A stretch of 64,000 nt of DNA from Leidyana gryllorum EB-2025a (Eukaryota > Apicomplexa): assembly GCA_048772705.1 (NCBI GenBank), contig JBLWGC010000230.1, positions 868,001-932,000 of the forward strand, given 5' to 3'. The translations under genes were made by a program, and so were the position numbers. Each line of letters opens with the position of its first letter. Positions within the stretch are counted from its first letter, which is position 1. The notes under the pieces were generated by a model. That model saw nothing but the letters and a program-made list of their open reading frames with translations. It was not told the origin of the DNA and searched no databases. Of the stretch, positions 1 to 9,395 are shown piece after piece.

Positions 1-1895
1 AGCATTGCCAATGGTGAGTCTCACAGAGACACTTTAATCTGACGATTAATGATCCCAACTAATAATATGCCACCCGACAAACAATCCTTTCCACATCAAA
101 CAGGTTCCTGTCAACGTCTCGAGTTTGGAACATCCGAGTTGCTTAAGATTGTACATTTGAATCGCCCTGTCATGGGCACCCATGGACCCGACGAACATCT
201 CAGTGGAACCCTCAAGTAAGACACGGCCCCCAACTGGAAAGTGAAGCGCTCCGCGACCTCCAAATCCGCCTCGCGACCTCAAAATGCGCCTCGCGACCTC
301 AAAATGCGCCCCGCTGTCGCACCCCTCAGTCTCGCCCACGCTTCCCTCGCCGCCCCGACCGACTGCTCCAACATTACGACTAAATCCTCACAACTGATCC
401 CCTGCAGACTGCGAGATCTTCGTCAAATTTGCTCCAGTGGAGTCGGTGCTCAGCGTCCCTCCATAGAGCCCCGAAGGAGTTGTATTCTGGTCAACATGCC
501 TTACGTCAAGGCGCTAATCCTTCGAAATCGGGTAATCGTATTCTCCAAGAGACAATCGATACGAACACAATGCCCACATCACAGATATTCCTCCTTGCGC
601 GAGTTGGAGTTCCTGATGCCGACACACGCGCTCCTCAGTGGATCCATCGCTCCGAAGGCAGAGTTCGAGCCGGTACTAACAACACAAGTTGCAGCAATCT
701 TCATCACCACGTCATTGGGGCAGCCACACAAGATGATTTTCGTAAGTCAATCAAAGCTCAACGCGTGGCAAACATATTCTCACCACAAACAGTTTCAGAG
801 GTTGAGGGTGTGGCCAGTGTATCCTTAGTACAGAAATTGGTCCGGGTGTCCGAAGTGCAGAAGGCCGCACCCTTCGAGTTCCTTGCCCTCGAATCCATTT
901 TATTCGAAGTCGTCTCCCGCCTATCTGACGCACTCGACCCCATGCAGGTTTTGGCCGGTGAGTTACGAGTGCCCTCTCCGCTTCATCCCCATCAACTCTT
1001 TCAATCTACACAGACCGCGTCCAAAACCAGCAGACTTATGTCCTATCCTCGACAGCCAAACTGCACGAGATTAGGGATACTAAGCGTCTGCTCCAGGAAG
1101 TCGAAGCCGCAGCGAAAGGTGTGGCTAAGTCACTGGAGGAAATCCTCGAAAATGAGGAGGATGTACGGCGTCTGGAGATTTCCCGATTTTGGGAGGTAGG
1201 CTTGCTGTCACAGAAACCTCTGCAATGCTCTTGTCCTGTCCCCCCCTTAGCGCCCTGAAGAGTGGGACGAGCCCGCGGATTCCCCAGGTGCTGAAGATGC
1301 CGAGATCTTGCTGGAGAGTTATCAGCAAGATGTAAGTCACCTCTCACCAGTCCTTTAACATCGGATGTGGCCATAGATCGAGTCCTTACTGCTCAAGATC
1401 GATGGAATGGATGAGACTTTGGACACACTGCTTCAAATTATGCAACTTCAATTGGCTACCACCCGAAACAACCTTCTCAAGTTTGAAATTGGTGAGCTAC
1501 ACACCTATAAATCAGCGTGCGCGGAGTGTGTGTCACCCGGTGTCTCCCGACGGGATGCATTGCTGCAACACACTATTTCGTGACATCCCACACATATCCG
1601 CACGTGTTTCAGGGTTGCAAGTGATCAGTGTGGTGGTTGGAATGGTTGCTGCTGTGGCTGGAATATTTGGCATGAACATTCCGTAAGTTTCATGATGATG
1701 AGTGTCGCTCCAGTGGCGCCGAATGCGCTAGTAGACCCCTTGTGGCCGAAAGTCTGCCTGTCGCGAATCCCGTCTTATAGGAATGGATACGAAAAGGACC
1801 ACACTTTCTTCTGGACCATGTCTCGAGCTATGGGGTGGATAATTACAGTTGTCAGTGCCTCGGTGTTCGTCTTTATCCTGAGGCTCAAGCTCTAG
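1..1895 (+). CDS. MRS2: MRS2/CorA-type magnesium transporter, 5' end outside the window
   Basis: Magnesium channel of the CorA-Mrs2-Alr1 superfamily, expected in the mitochondrial inner membrane or another organelle. The last exons encode a first membrane helix ending in the diagnostic GMN motif (GIFGMNIP, near 1660-1682) and, after one intron, a second helix ending in FILRLKL before the stop at 1893-1895. The early cytosolic part shows the family's RDLRQI segment at about 410 and FEFLALE near 870. Exons I can place are 1-13, 104-215, 408 onward, about 1014-1196, 1251-1330, 1378-1491, 1613-1682 and 1781-1895. The reading phase matches across the 216-407 intron, which supports that join. Exon limits between 550 and 800 are not resolved. 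RFC4 follows 80 bp downstream on the same strand. Confidence 0.9.
250..318 (+). repeat. three-copy 21-nt tandem repeat inside an MRS2 intron
   Basis: Within the 216-407 intron a unit of roughly 21 nt, containing CGCGACCTCAAAATGCGCCT, occurs about three times with small differences. The intron is about 190 nt, longer than most here. A related string, AAAATGCGCCTCGC, recurs in a PAN2 intron near 17870. Confidence 0.7.
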
Positions 1896-1975
1896 TGTGA
1901 GCGGCAGAGTCAATTCTATCCCTTGCCTTTTTCGTCGACGAGATCCTAGCTTTTTTCCTGCACCTCCAGTCAGAG

Positions 1976-3300
1976 ATGTCTTCCAACTTGTGGGTTGAAC
2001 GATAGTAAGTACTCGCAATAGCCACTTCCCGCGGGCCACTATCAGCCCAGCAGGCCAGCCACGCTCGCCGAGGTCTCTCACCATGATGAGGTTAAGGAAA
2101 TGTTGCGAAGTGCCGCCAAAACGGGCCGTCTACCGCACGTTATCATGTACGGCCCTGCAGGCACTGGCAAGACATCGACAGTACTAGCCTTTGCCAAGGA
2201 TGTCTTTGGCCCCAAACTCTGGAGAGACCGTGTGCTGGAGCTGAACGCGTCGGATGAACGTGGTATCAATATGATTCGTGATCGAGTCAAGACGTACAGT
2301 CGCATGGCTCTGGCTGGCAATAAGACACTCGTCCAGAATGCCGACGGGTCAGTTGCAGCCGATCAAGCAGTAAGCAGCTACACGACTCATCACAACCTGT
2401 ATCTCTCTCAAGACTGCTCAGCAAGGCCAGGCCTCACACCTCATTCCGCCTTGGAAAATCATTTTGTTGGATGAGGCCGACATGATGACCATCGATGCCC
2501 AATCCGCTCTGCGACGTGTCATGGAAGACACAGCTGCACATACACGCTTCTTTATCATATGTAACTACCTCTCCAAGTACGCAAGCATTACATCACCACG
2601 CCTCTTATGTATGAGTTCCCCACAGAATTATAGAACCCATAACATCAAGATGTGTAAAGTGCCGATTTCAACCTGTAAGCCCGAAATCCGCACAGCCCTG
2701 TGGTATAAAGAACTGATCAGATCCCCGATGAAGTTCAAGTCAAGCGTCTCAATCAGATCGCCGACATGGAACAACTTCAAGTTACGCCGGATGCCCTGAA
2801 CACTTTAGTTCATATCTCACGAGGCGACTTACGTCTCGCCATCAATCTGTTACAGAGTACTGCGGCGGGCGGGCACAACAATATTGATGAAGAGGCTATC
2901 ATCGCTGCAGCTGGGGTAAGACCATTCATTGCCCAATTCTCATCCGCACAGCATCCTCCTCCTCGGGTTGCCAAGTCACTCTTGGACGTCTGCAAGGCTC
3001 GCCAAGGCTCTACCTCAGTCATTAACGCGATTGACTCAATCATTTCGCAAGGCTGGAATGTCGATCTCATCCTACAACAGGTAATTCTGCTTTTACCCGC
3101 TGATCAACTCGAGCCATCCGAATTGTTACTATCAGCTCTGTGATGTTGTGGTACACGACCAAACATTAGACGAGGGAGCAAAGGTCGTTATCGTCAATAG
3201 TATCAGCCTGGCGCAAAAGCGGCTCATCGAAGGTGCCAGCGAGTACCTTCAGCTCATGATGGTTGGTCAAGACATGCAAAGTCGCCTCGTCGCTCAGTAG
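1976..3300 (+). CDS. RFC4: Replication factor C small subunit (RFC4/Rfc2 type)
   Basis: AAA+ ATPase of the clamp loader that opens PCNA onto primed DNA in the nucleus. The start [10 protein letters not shown] is split by a 46-nt intron (2005-2050) and continues RPATLAEV, the family's N-terminal signature. Walker A reads GPAGTGKTS, the RFC box ELNASDERG is present, Walker B is LLDEAD, and the SRC motif sits in IIEPITSRC. Exons join in phase at about 2369/2417, 2578/2625, 2676/2738, 2917/2960 and 3080/3136. Sequence between the RFC box and Walker B is closest to human RFC4 as I recall it. The TAG stop at 3298-3300 lies 4 nt beyond the start of the convergent gene's stop codon, so the two coding regions overlap by 7 nt. 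Confidence 0.95.
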
Positions 3301-4662
3301 TCTTCTCCTTGCGCCCCACAATGAAGAACTGTGACATTGTTTGCCCCGCCTGTGTCTATTAGGCGTTCTGCTATCCCCAGCACATTATTTAAAGCCGCAT
3401 CATCTGCTTCTTCACACACGACCAAACATTCGTTGTTGCATATCATTCCCATTCGCTCCATTGAGGCGTCCGCCACACCATCTTCACCACAAAGAGCGGC
3501 TACCCACCCGTGACTCGCTTCTACAAACGGAGGAGTAGCGTCCTTTGGATTCACGTACTTGCCCCCTTCATCCCGTTCACTCCCAAGCGACTCGCAACTT
3601 CCATAGAGCTGAAAGTCATCTTCGCCCGCAACTATCGCCAATTGAGCTCGTAGGTGTTCAACTAGTGAATTCAATCCATGAACCATCGGTACTTTATCTC
3701 CCTTTGAGTGCAAAGGATACTTGATCACCACTAAGCACCGAGACCGTAGGTTCAGGTGTACCTCAGCTTCTTTCAAAGGGGCTGGAGTTTCCAGCAACGA
3801 TATATGATTGCGATAGCTGGGAATCGAGCCGATCAGCTCACCCCGTCGACTACACCAGTCGCGGTTTTGGAAGGGGATACCGCTCGAGAATGTCACAACT
3901 TGACGTGGGATACCTACCAGGAGTCGCTGACCCACATAAGGCTTCACACATTCGATATCCAGCGTCAATGTTCTCCATTCTCCATTGTTCAACCAACGAT
4001 CTTCGACTCGGCAACGATTCAAAAGTGCAAGGAGGACCGACAAGAAACAGCTATGTGACACCCAGACGAATTGACGGACTCCTGTCATCTTGCTGCGATC
4101 AATCATTTCACAAATTGCGCTGTACGCTCGATAGCGTATCCGCTGCGCATCCTCTCTTGATTTGGAGAAGAGCGCATCCTCCTCAGGCTGCACACCATCC
4201 AGATTCCAAATCTCGACTTGCGGAAAGGACTTTTTACACCATTTCTCCAACTCTGATTTGCTTGTGGACAATCAAGGGAAAGAACGAGTCTAGCACTCAC
4301 CATTGTCTGGCGTCACAGTATTTCTCTCCAGCTCGTTCACGCAGATCTTCTTTCACAATCCACGTTGAGACACCGGGGAGAGCCAGACATGCCGTCTGAA
4401 TTGCCCGCCGAAGGGGTGAAACCCAGAACTCCGTGCTTGTATGCTCCCATTCGAAAGCTGGAGTAGCCGTCGTCGCTTGCTCTTCGCCCACTGGTGTCAG
4501 CAGAGCATCGAATTGGTCCCGTTCAACTTCTGACTTAGACCTGGATTTGGTACTGCTGAGGAGATGGGCAGACGGGCCACCAAGAGTCGCTCACCCCTCG
4601 AGGGCATTCGGTAAGTTGTGTGTGGCCTGTCCGTGGCGCAAGATATGAAGTTTGATACTCAT
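3294..4662 (-). CDS. Histidine phosphatase (phosphoglycerate mutase-like) with a long C-terminal extension
   Basis: Branch of the histidine phosphatase superfamily. The start MSIKLHILRHGQATHN carries the catalytic RHG. The next exon has DALLTPVGEEQA, then SPLRRAIQT with the second phosphate-binding Arg, and DLRERAG with the expected acid. The last exon has WVSHSCFL with the second catalytic His. Introns lie at about 4594-4557 and 4300-4261. The family core fits in roughly the first 230 residues. The remaining 200 or so residues have no domain I recognise. Substrate is unknown; similar fungal and plant proteins are annotated only as PGAM-like. It is convergent with RFC4 and overlaps it at the stops. 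Confidence 0.88.
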
Positions 4663-4779
4663 CTAGGGTGACTGTTGTTCTTCCTATCTTAAGTAGTTCA
4701 GACCATTCTTTTGTAATTATCGTGACAAATATATGGGGGCGCATGTGCATCTTCCGATTGGACTAGCTTGTGAGCGATG

Positions 4780-5088
4780 CTAGTAGACACCATTGTCATC
4801 TTGATGATCGTCTGGGCCTGCGTCATTGTTTGTAGCGTCAACTGCGGGTTTGTTGACCACAGGAGCACGCTGCACACCTCCTGATGAGTTTTTTAAGGGG
4901 ATCTTAGATTGATCCTTACCGACATGCACAGCCGCGATGGCGAAGAAGAAGATCAATAAGTAAATCGCGGCAGATGAAGTTCGTTCCGTTGGGTTCTGTA
5001 ATGGGGCAAATCCTTCATCTATGGACATTCTACCCGTCAGGCGGGATAGCATGTTGAGAACGGCTCCCCAGGCACATACGCATTCCAT
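4780..5088 (-). CDS. Small single-pass membrane protein, unknown
   Basis: An uninterrupted frame of up to 102 residues. Two in-frame ATGs are plausible, at 5088 and at 5028 (MSIDEGFAPL). One hydrophobic helix, IYLLIFFFAIAAVHV, is followed by a polar tail rich in Asp and Asn ending DDNGVY. Size and layout resemble small secretory-pathway accessory proteins, but no family motif is visible. Because a plus-strand frame starts around 5021-5051, the 5028 start is perhaps more likely. Confidence 0.45.
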   Translation of the reverse strand: MECVCAWGAVLNMLSRLTGRMSIDEGFAPLQNPTERTSSAAIYLLIFFFAIAAVHVGKDQSKIPLKNSSGGVQRAPVVNKPAVDATNNDAGPDDHQDDNGVY

Positions 5089-5436
5089 TCTTCGTAGTCA
5101 AACAGTCTTCTGTTGTCGGCTTTCCAAAAGCTTTGGGACAGGAAGGATAGCAAACACGTGTGTGGTGAGGTTGGTGCGTGGCAGGGAGCTGTTTTTCGGC
5201 ACCTAATATCGCTGCACCCCTCGATGTTGGTCCAGAGGCATGCAACGGGGGGTTTTTACATATTGTTGGGAGGCTGGCTGACGGTGTGTGCGATGGCGCA
5301 GGAGTGGCCGGTGGTACCGGACGATTCCAAGCGGCATGACGTAAAATCGTATGCTGTTTTCGTAACCTACACAGCATTGGCAGCAGTGATGACAGTAATC
5401 TTCATAGTGGGGGCAGTGAAGGCTCACACATTCTGA
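5021..5436 (+). CDS. Putative two-helix membrane protein, gene model uncertain
   Basis: The 3' part (about 5235-5436) is a convincing membrane-protein frame with GGFYILLGGWLTVC and later AVFVTYTALAAVMTVIFIVG, ending KAHTF. No ATG opens that frame nearby. Joining the ATG frame that starts at 5021 or 5051 to it through a GT-AG intron of about 71 nt (donor after ...NTCV near 5163, acceptor before RHATGG near 5238) gives a phase-correct protein. This is inference. If true, its start overlaps or nearly touches the divergent minus-strand gene's start. Confidence 0.4.
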
Positions 5437-5972
5437 GAGACTAAGATTCGGAGAGCGTTCTGAAGACCTAGTGGCACTTTTTTGGTGGTTGATGATCTTT
5501 ATGATGTGTTGATTGCTGTTTCCCCCACAACGCTTGCATCTCCCCAATAACAGCGCGCGGGTCCTAATCAGCTGCACGAACAGATAGAATGTAACCTAGA
5601 ATTGCGAAAACGAAGCTCAGCTTGCATATCAGTCCAGATCTCTTCGCTCAAGGGACTTTTCATGAGCCCGCAGTGGTGGAACAACACGTTCCTTGTGTGA
5701 AGTTGAATGACGTTGGAGTAATAGAAAAGAGAATGAGACAACAATGCAAACAAGTGATGCGAGAAGCACACCCTCAATAGATACTCGGGAGTATTGCCTT
5801 GCATGTCGATTAATTAAGACGTAAGATCTCCTTATTGACTTGATGGAGGGAGAAGTGAGTATGTACCGATGATAGCAGAAAAGATAAAATAGATATAACA
5901 GGCATTGGGAGACTGACGAAGGTGCGAATGGACCGACAAAGTATAGCGTCCGTCATTCGTGGTTCGTCAAAA
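5437..5972. other. Intergenic stretch without a supported gene
   Basis: I see no conserved coding signal here. Short open frames on the minus strand at 5568-5804 and 5810 onward have no protein-like composition. It is probably the 3' flank of the secreted protein gene at 5973-6959 and of the plus-strand gene ending at 5436. Confidence 0.5.
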
Positions 5973-6959
5973 TCAAGATAGAAGATATAGAGAGCATATA
6001 ATAGCCAGAATAGTAGGCAGCAGGTTGCGGACAGAACCGCAGACACAAGGCTTCTCGGTGCTGGTCGTCGTTTCGTCAGTGGAAGCCGTTTCGTCAGTGG
6101 TAGCGGTGGCACTGGTTGTGGTGGTTGTGGTGGTTGTATCGTCGTCGCCGTCCTCGTCCCCCTCGCCGGTGGGCTCATCCTTGACAACAGCCAGGAAACC
6201 CTGGTAACCACCGACCATTACCGGGGGTGCTCGTGATTCCAATGTGCGGACAAACAACATATTATGGTCGTGTCCAAGATAGGTGGTGTCTAGAAGGCTT
6301 TTAATTTCGATAACCAGGGCTGTGGTGTTGGCAATATTGACTGTTGCACTCACAACACCGTCATCGGCTCTTTCATAATCCTCATCGTTCACAGCGCACG
6401 AGGTGCCTCCAGCGGAAAGACCGATGACAGCGTTGGAGTCGTCACGGGGAGTGTAAAGATGGATGCTCTCAGGAGCGAAAGGAGGATCGGCCGTGTTTAC
6501 CACTGGCAGGTAGATAAATGCATCGGTGCCGTCAGCCCAGAACTCATCATCGTTGCCGAAGCTCGGATCAATGGGGATGACATACATTTTGCCCACTTGA
6601 CAGACGTTGAAGTGGGCAACCTGCATGTACACTACCTCTGCTGCACAGCCCGTGGCTGCAGCACACTCGTGTGCTTCGGCTCGACTTTCGAACAATCTCA
6701 CGCAACTGCTGGCTTCGGACGGGCATCCGCAAAGACTCACGTCACAGGAGGGGTCAGACGCCAGGACTTGCCACGCGGCATCGCTAGGAAAGCCGGGATT
6801 CAGATCCGGTGCAGAGGGCTCAGTTGTCGTAGTCGTAGTAGAGGTCGTGGGGCGTGTGTGGAAAGCTGACAGATCGTCAATGTCGCTCAAAGAAAATGAT
6901 GCATGGGCAGAAGAATTGAGCAACAGCGATACAGCGGCACTATTAATCAGAAATCGCAT
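5973..6959 (-). CDS. Secreted or GPI-anchored Thr-rich surface protein
   Basis: Single-exon gene of 328 residues. It opens with a signal peptide (MRFLINSAAVSLLLNSSAHA), followed by a Thr tract, then a folded region of about 200 residues with paired cysteines (CDVSLCGCP, CVRLFES, CAAATGCAA). A second Thr/Ser/Glu tract (residues about 265-300) leads to CVCGS and a terminal hydrophobic segment (LLPTILAIICSLYLLS) with no polar tail, as in GPI-attachment signals. The Thr tracts are probably O-glycosylated. No enzymatic motif is seen. It follows the Cys-rich gene upstream on the same strand, whose reading frame runs into its 5' end. Confidence 0.75.
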   Translation of the reverse strand: MRFLINSAAVSLLLNSSAHASFSLSDIDDLSAFHTRPTTSTTTTTTEPSAPDLNPGFPSDAAWQVLASDPSCDVSLCGCPSEASSCVRLFESRAEAHECAAATGCAAEVVYMQVAHFNVCQVGKMYVIPIDPSFGNDDEFWADGTDAFIYLPVVNTADPPFAPESIHLYTPRDDSNAVIGLSAGGTSCAVNDEDYERADDGVVSATVNIANTTALVIEIKSLLDTTYLGHDHNMLFVRTLESRAPPVMVGGYQGFLAVVKDEPTGEGDEDGDDDTTTTTTTTSATATTDETASTDETTTSTEKPCVCGSVRNLLPTILAIICSLYLLS

Positions 6960-7609
6960 GTCGATGAACGTGAAAAGTAACTGATCTATATATCTTTTGG
7001 ATGTGGTTTAGCGCCAGCAAAGTTAGTCGCAAGCCAAGTCCTAACGCAGAAGACGGATTCCCAAAAAAGACAGCAGGCACACTCACTTTGTGACAGCAAC
7101 CAACCAGCGTAACTGTCCAGGATCGCAAACACCATCGGAAGGACGCCATACTGGACATGAGACCCTGGTCACATGGATGCCCTCCACTCGCTAGTAACCG
7201 TGTGCAGACAAACTTGCACTCCTCTGTCTGCTGTGCAGTCGGTCCCTCTAATGACTCGCAAAACTCATACGCCTGTATCCATACACTGTACTTCAATTCC
7301 GTCTGTTCCTCCCACCCTTGTTTGAACTGCACCCACAAGATCAATCAGTGTGAGGGTGGGAGAAGGAGAAGGGCCGGCCCCAATGTTGGAACACACGGAT
7401 AGAAGGAAAGACTCACTCACCCTTTCATCACAATCTGGATGTTCCATCTTGATACATTGAAGCAGCTCATGAAGCTGATTCGCCGGGAAATGAGGACATT
7501 GGTAGCCGAGGTATCTTTCGCAGTAGTCAGCACACAGAGTCGGCTCGTCTCCGGTCAACTGGGTGCCAGTAATGGCTGCAAAGGCACATTGTGACCACAG
7601 CGCACGCAC
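6943..7609 (-). CDS. Cys-rich probable secreted protein, start and end unresolved
   Basis: Two coding exons are visible. The first (7609 to about 7424) encodes a segment with spaced cysteines, CADYCERYLGYQCP then CIKMEHPDCDER, ending at a GTGAGT donor. The second (about 7328 to 7090) continues EFCESLEGP, EECKFVCTRLL, HPCDQG and VGCCHK, where another GTGAGT follows. No ATG is present in the first frame, so an upstream exon is likely. If the last donor is not used, the frame stops at 6943 and overlaps the next gene's ATG at 6959. The repeated C-x3-C spacing suggests a disulfide-rich helical fold. Function unknown. Confidence 0.5.
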
Positions 7610-7787
7610 GTGTTTGTGAGGGGGACAAGAAGGACTTGGTTTACAGGGAAGAATTCAGTTAAACGAACCAAGTTTGCAGAACCGAATCAGACGGTCAGAT
7701 CGGTCATCCAAGCGGCCGGAAGCGATGATTTGGTGCAACGAGACGCAAATGAGCACCCCTATCAACAGCGAACCAAAAAACATTTAT

Positions 7788-8903
7788 CTATTCATTCCAC
7801 GGCCAAGTGCCTCTGCAAGATGGTACCTTCTTAGGGGCAGTGATATGTGGCAAATGCAATGTGTCCTTGACGTCTATGACAAATCGGAAACGAACGTCGC
7901 CTCGAACCATTCGTTCCATCGCCTCGTCTAAATGATCAGCTTTCACAACCTCCACCCATGGGACAACATTGTGTTCGCCAGCGAAATCAAACATTGCCTG
8001 CGTCTCCTCCACACTACCGGTCAATGTGCCTTGGATTCCACGCCTTTTGAAAGATAGCGTGGCAGGGGGGATCTGAATTTTGAACTCCTTGTTCGGTAGC
8101 CCTATGTTGATGATCATTCCGTCAGTCTTTAACAGTTCGAGGAATGGCTCAATTGGCTTCGCCGACGGGGCTGTGTCGATGATGAAGTTCAAAGTGCGAA
8201 CCCGCTCTGCCATTTCCTTTGGATCTTTGCTGTTGATGTAGTGAGCCGCCCCCAACTCCCGAGCGATCTTCTCTTTCTCAGGGAAAATGTCCATCACCGT
8301 CACCTCAGCCCCCATAGCCACACCAAACATCACGGCCAAATGACCCAAACCTCCCATCCCAACAACCCCAATCTTCATCCCAGGCTTCTTGTCCATACCC
8401 CAACGCCGCATGGGGCTGAAGACTGTCACGCCGGCACACAAGAGAGGGGCTGTCTTGGAGGCGTCCAGGTTTTTGGGAATCACAACTATGAACTCCTGAG
8501 GGGCAACCACATCTCGCGCCCATCCACCCTTCGTTATCTCATCGTCCGGCATTTTCCCGCTCAAAGTGGTAACTATGTTGTCGCAATAGTTCTCCCGATT
8601 GCTCTGGCATTCCTCGCACTTCCGACACGACCAGCAAATGTACCCCAAACCTACACGGTCTCCAACCTTGATGCGATCCACGTCAGATCCAACCGCCTTG
8701 GCAATCCCAACTACTTCATGTCCAGGAACCACAGGGTAGTAAGAGTTGCCCCACTCATTGCCAATATAGTGCAAATCAGTGTGACAAACTCCACAATACT
8801 CCACCTCTATGTGTACATCGTTTGCTCGCAACTCCCTCAACTCGATCTCCTCGGGGTGCAATTCACCACCCTGCGTTTTCGCTACCAATGCAACAGTCTT
8901 CAT
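7788..8903 (-). CDS. Zinc-dependent alcohol dehydrogenase, cinnamyl-alcohol dehydrogenase/YahK type
   Basis: Medium-chain dehydrogenase that interconverts aldehydes and alcohols with NADP(H), cytosolic. The first ATG gives MKTVALVAK and 371 residues. Catalytic zinc ligands sit in CGVCHTDLHY and GHEVVG; the structural zinc lobe is the cysteine set in ICWSCRKCEECQSNRENYC. The nucleotide fold shows GVVGMGGLGHLA. Length and motifs match the bacterial and plant CAD/YahK group. The gene has no intron over 1.1 kb, unusual beside its intron-rich neighbours, which fits acquisition from a prokaryote or retrocopying; neither is shown here. The last 25 residues after FVIDVKD are longer than in relatives. 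Confidence 0.93.
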   Translation of the reverse strand: MKTVALVAKTQGGELHPEEIELRELRANDVHIEVEYCGVCHTDLHYIGNEWGNSYYPVVPGHEVVGIAKAVGSDVDRIKVGDRVGLGYICWSCRKCEECQSNRENYCDNIVTTLSGKMPDDEITKGGWARDVVAPQEFIVVIPKNLDASKTAPLLCAGVTVFSPMRRWGMDKKPGMKIGVVGMGGLGHLAVMFGVAMGAEVTVMDIFPEKEKIARELGAAHYINSKDPKEMAERVRTLNFIIDTAPSAKPIEPFLELLKTDGMIINIGLPNKEFKIQIPPATLSFKRRGIQGTLTGSVEETQAMFDFAGEHNVVPWVEVVKADHLDEAMERMVRGDVRFRFVIDVKDTLHLPHITAPKKVPSCRGTWPWNE

Positions 8904-9395
8904 TCTCTTCACTACTTTCGTGTGCAACCTTTAGATGTGCAATTGCACGTTTCGGTTCCCACGAATTCTCACACATTTTCTCTTGCCGCCTCTGATTGTG
9001 CATTTACGCTCCCGCACGGTGCACCGAGAGACAAGCGTCCAGCAAGACCCTGGCCGATGTTGTGCTTTGTGCACAAAGTAGCATCCATTCAATCCCCCCA
9101 TGTACTCTCGACCGCGTGGGCAAGCGGCTTCGCTTTTGCTATAATGACCATGTTTATTCCTTCTGGACCCGGCTTTCAAAGTCCACACTAAGAATCACAG
9201 CAATACCATTCATTACTATTCGAGCGGCGCGACCATAAATTGATAGATTAGCAGCAATGTGTATCCAGCGTGGATGTATATGAGTAGGAGTTAGTGTCTT
9301 CCGGATTAGTCAGTCAATGAGTAAGTCAAGTGCAAATGACGATTGGAAGTGTTTTGAGTCGAGTTGTCATGTCAAACCAGTTGGGCCGCAGCTCT
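8904..9395. other. Intergenic region with TGC/GCA-rich sequence
   Basis: Between the alcohol dehydrogenase start and the SR-protein stop. The 8925-9090 part is dense in TGCAA/TTGCA/TGCAC words, including a palindrome GTGCAATTGCAC near 8938, like the two long introns described separately. No coding exon is supported. Confidence 0.55.

Noticed and set aside
8241-9191. 316-residue plus-strand frame opposite the alcohol dehydrogenase
   Set aside because: It is antisense to a fully conserved enzyme and has no family motif; the length results from codon bias on the coding strand.
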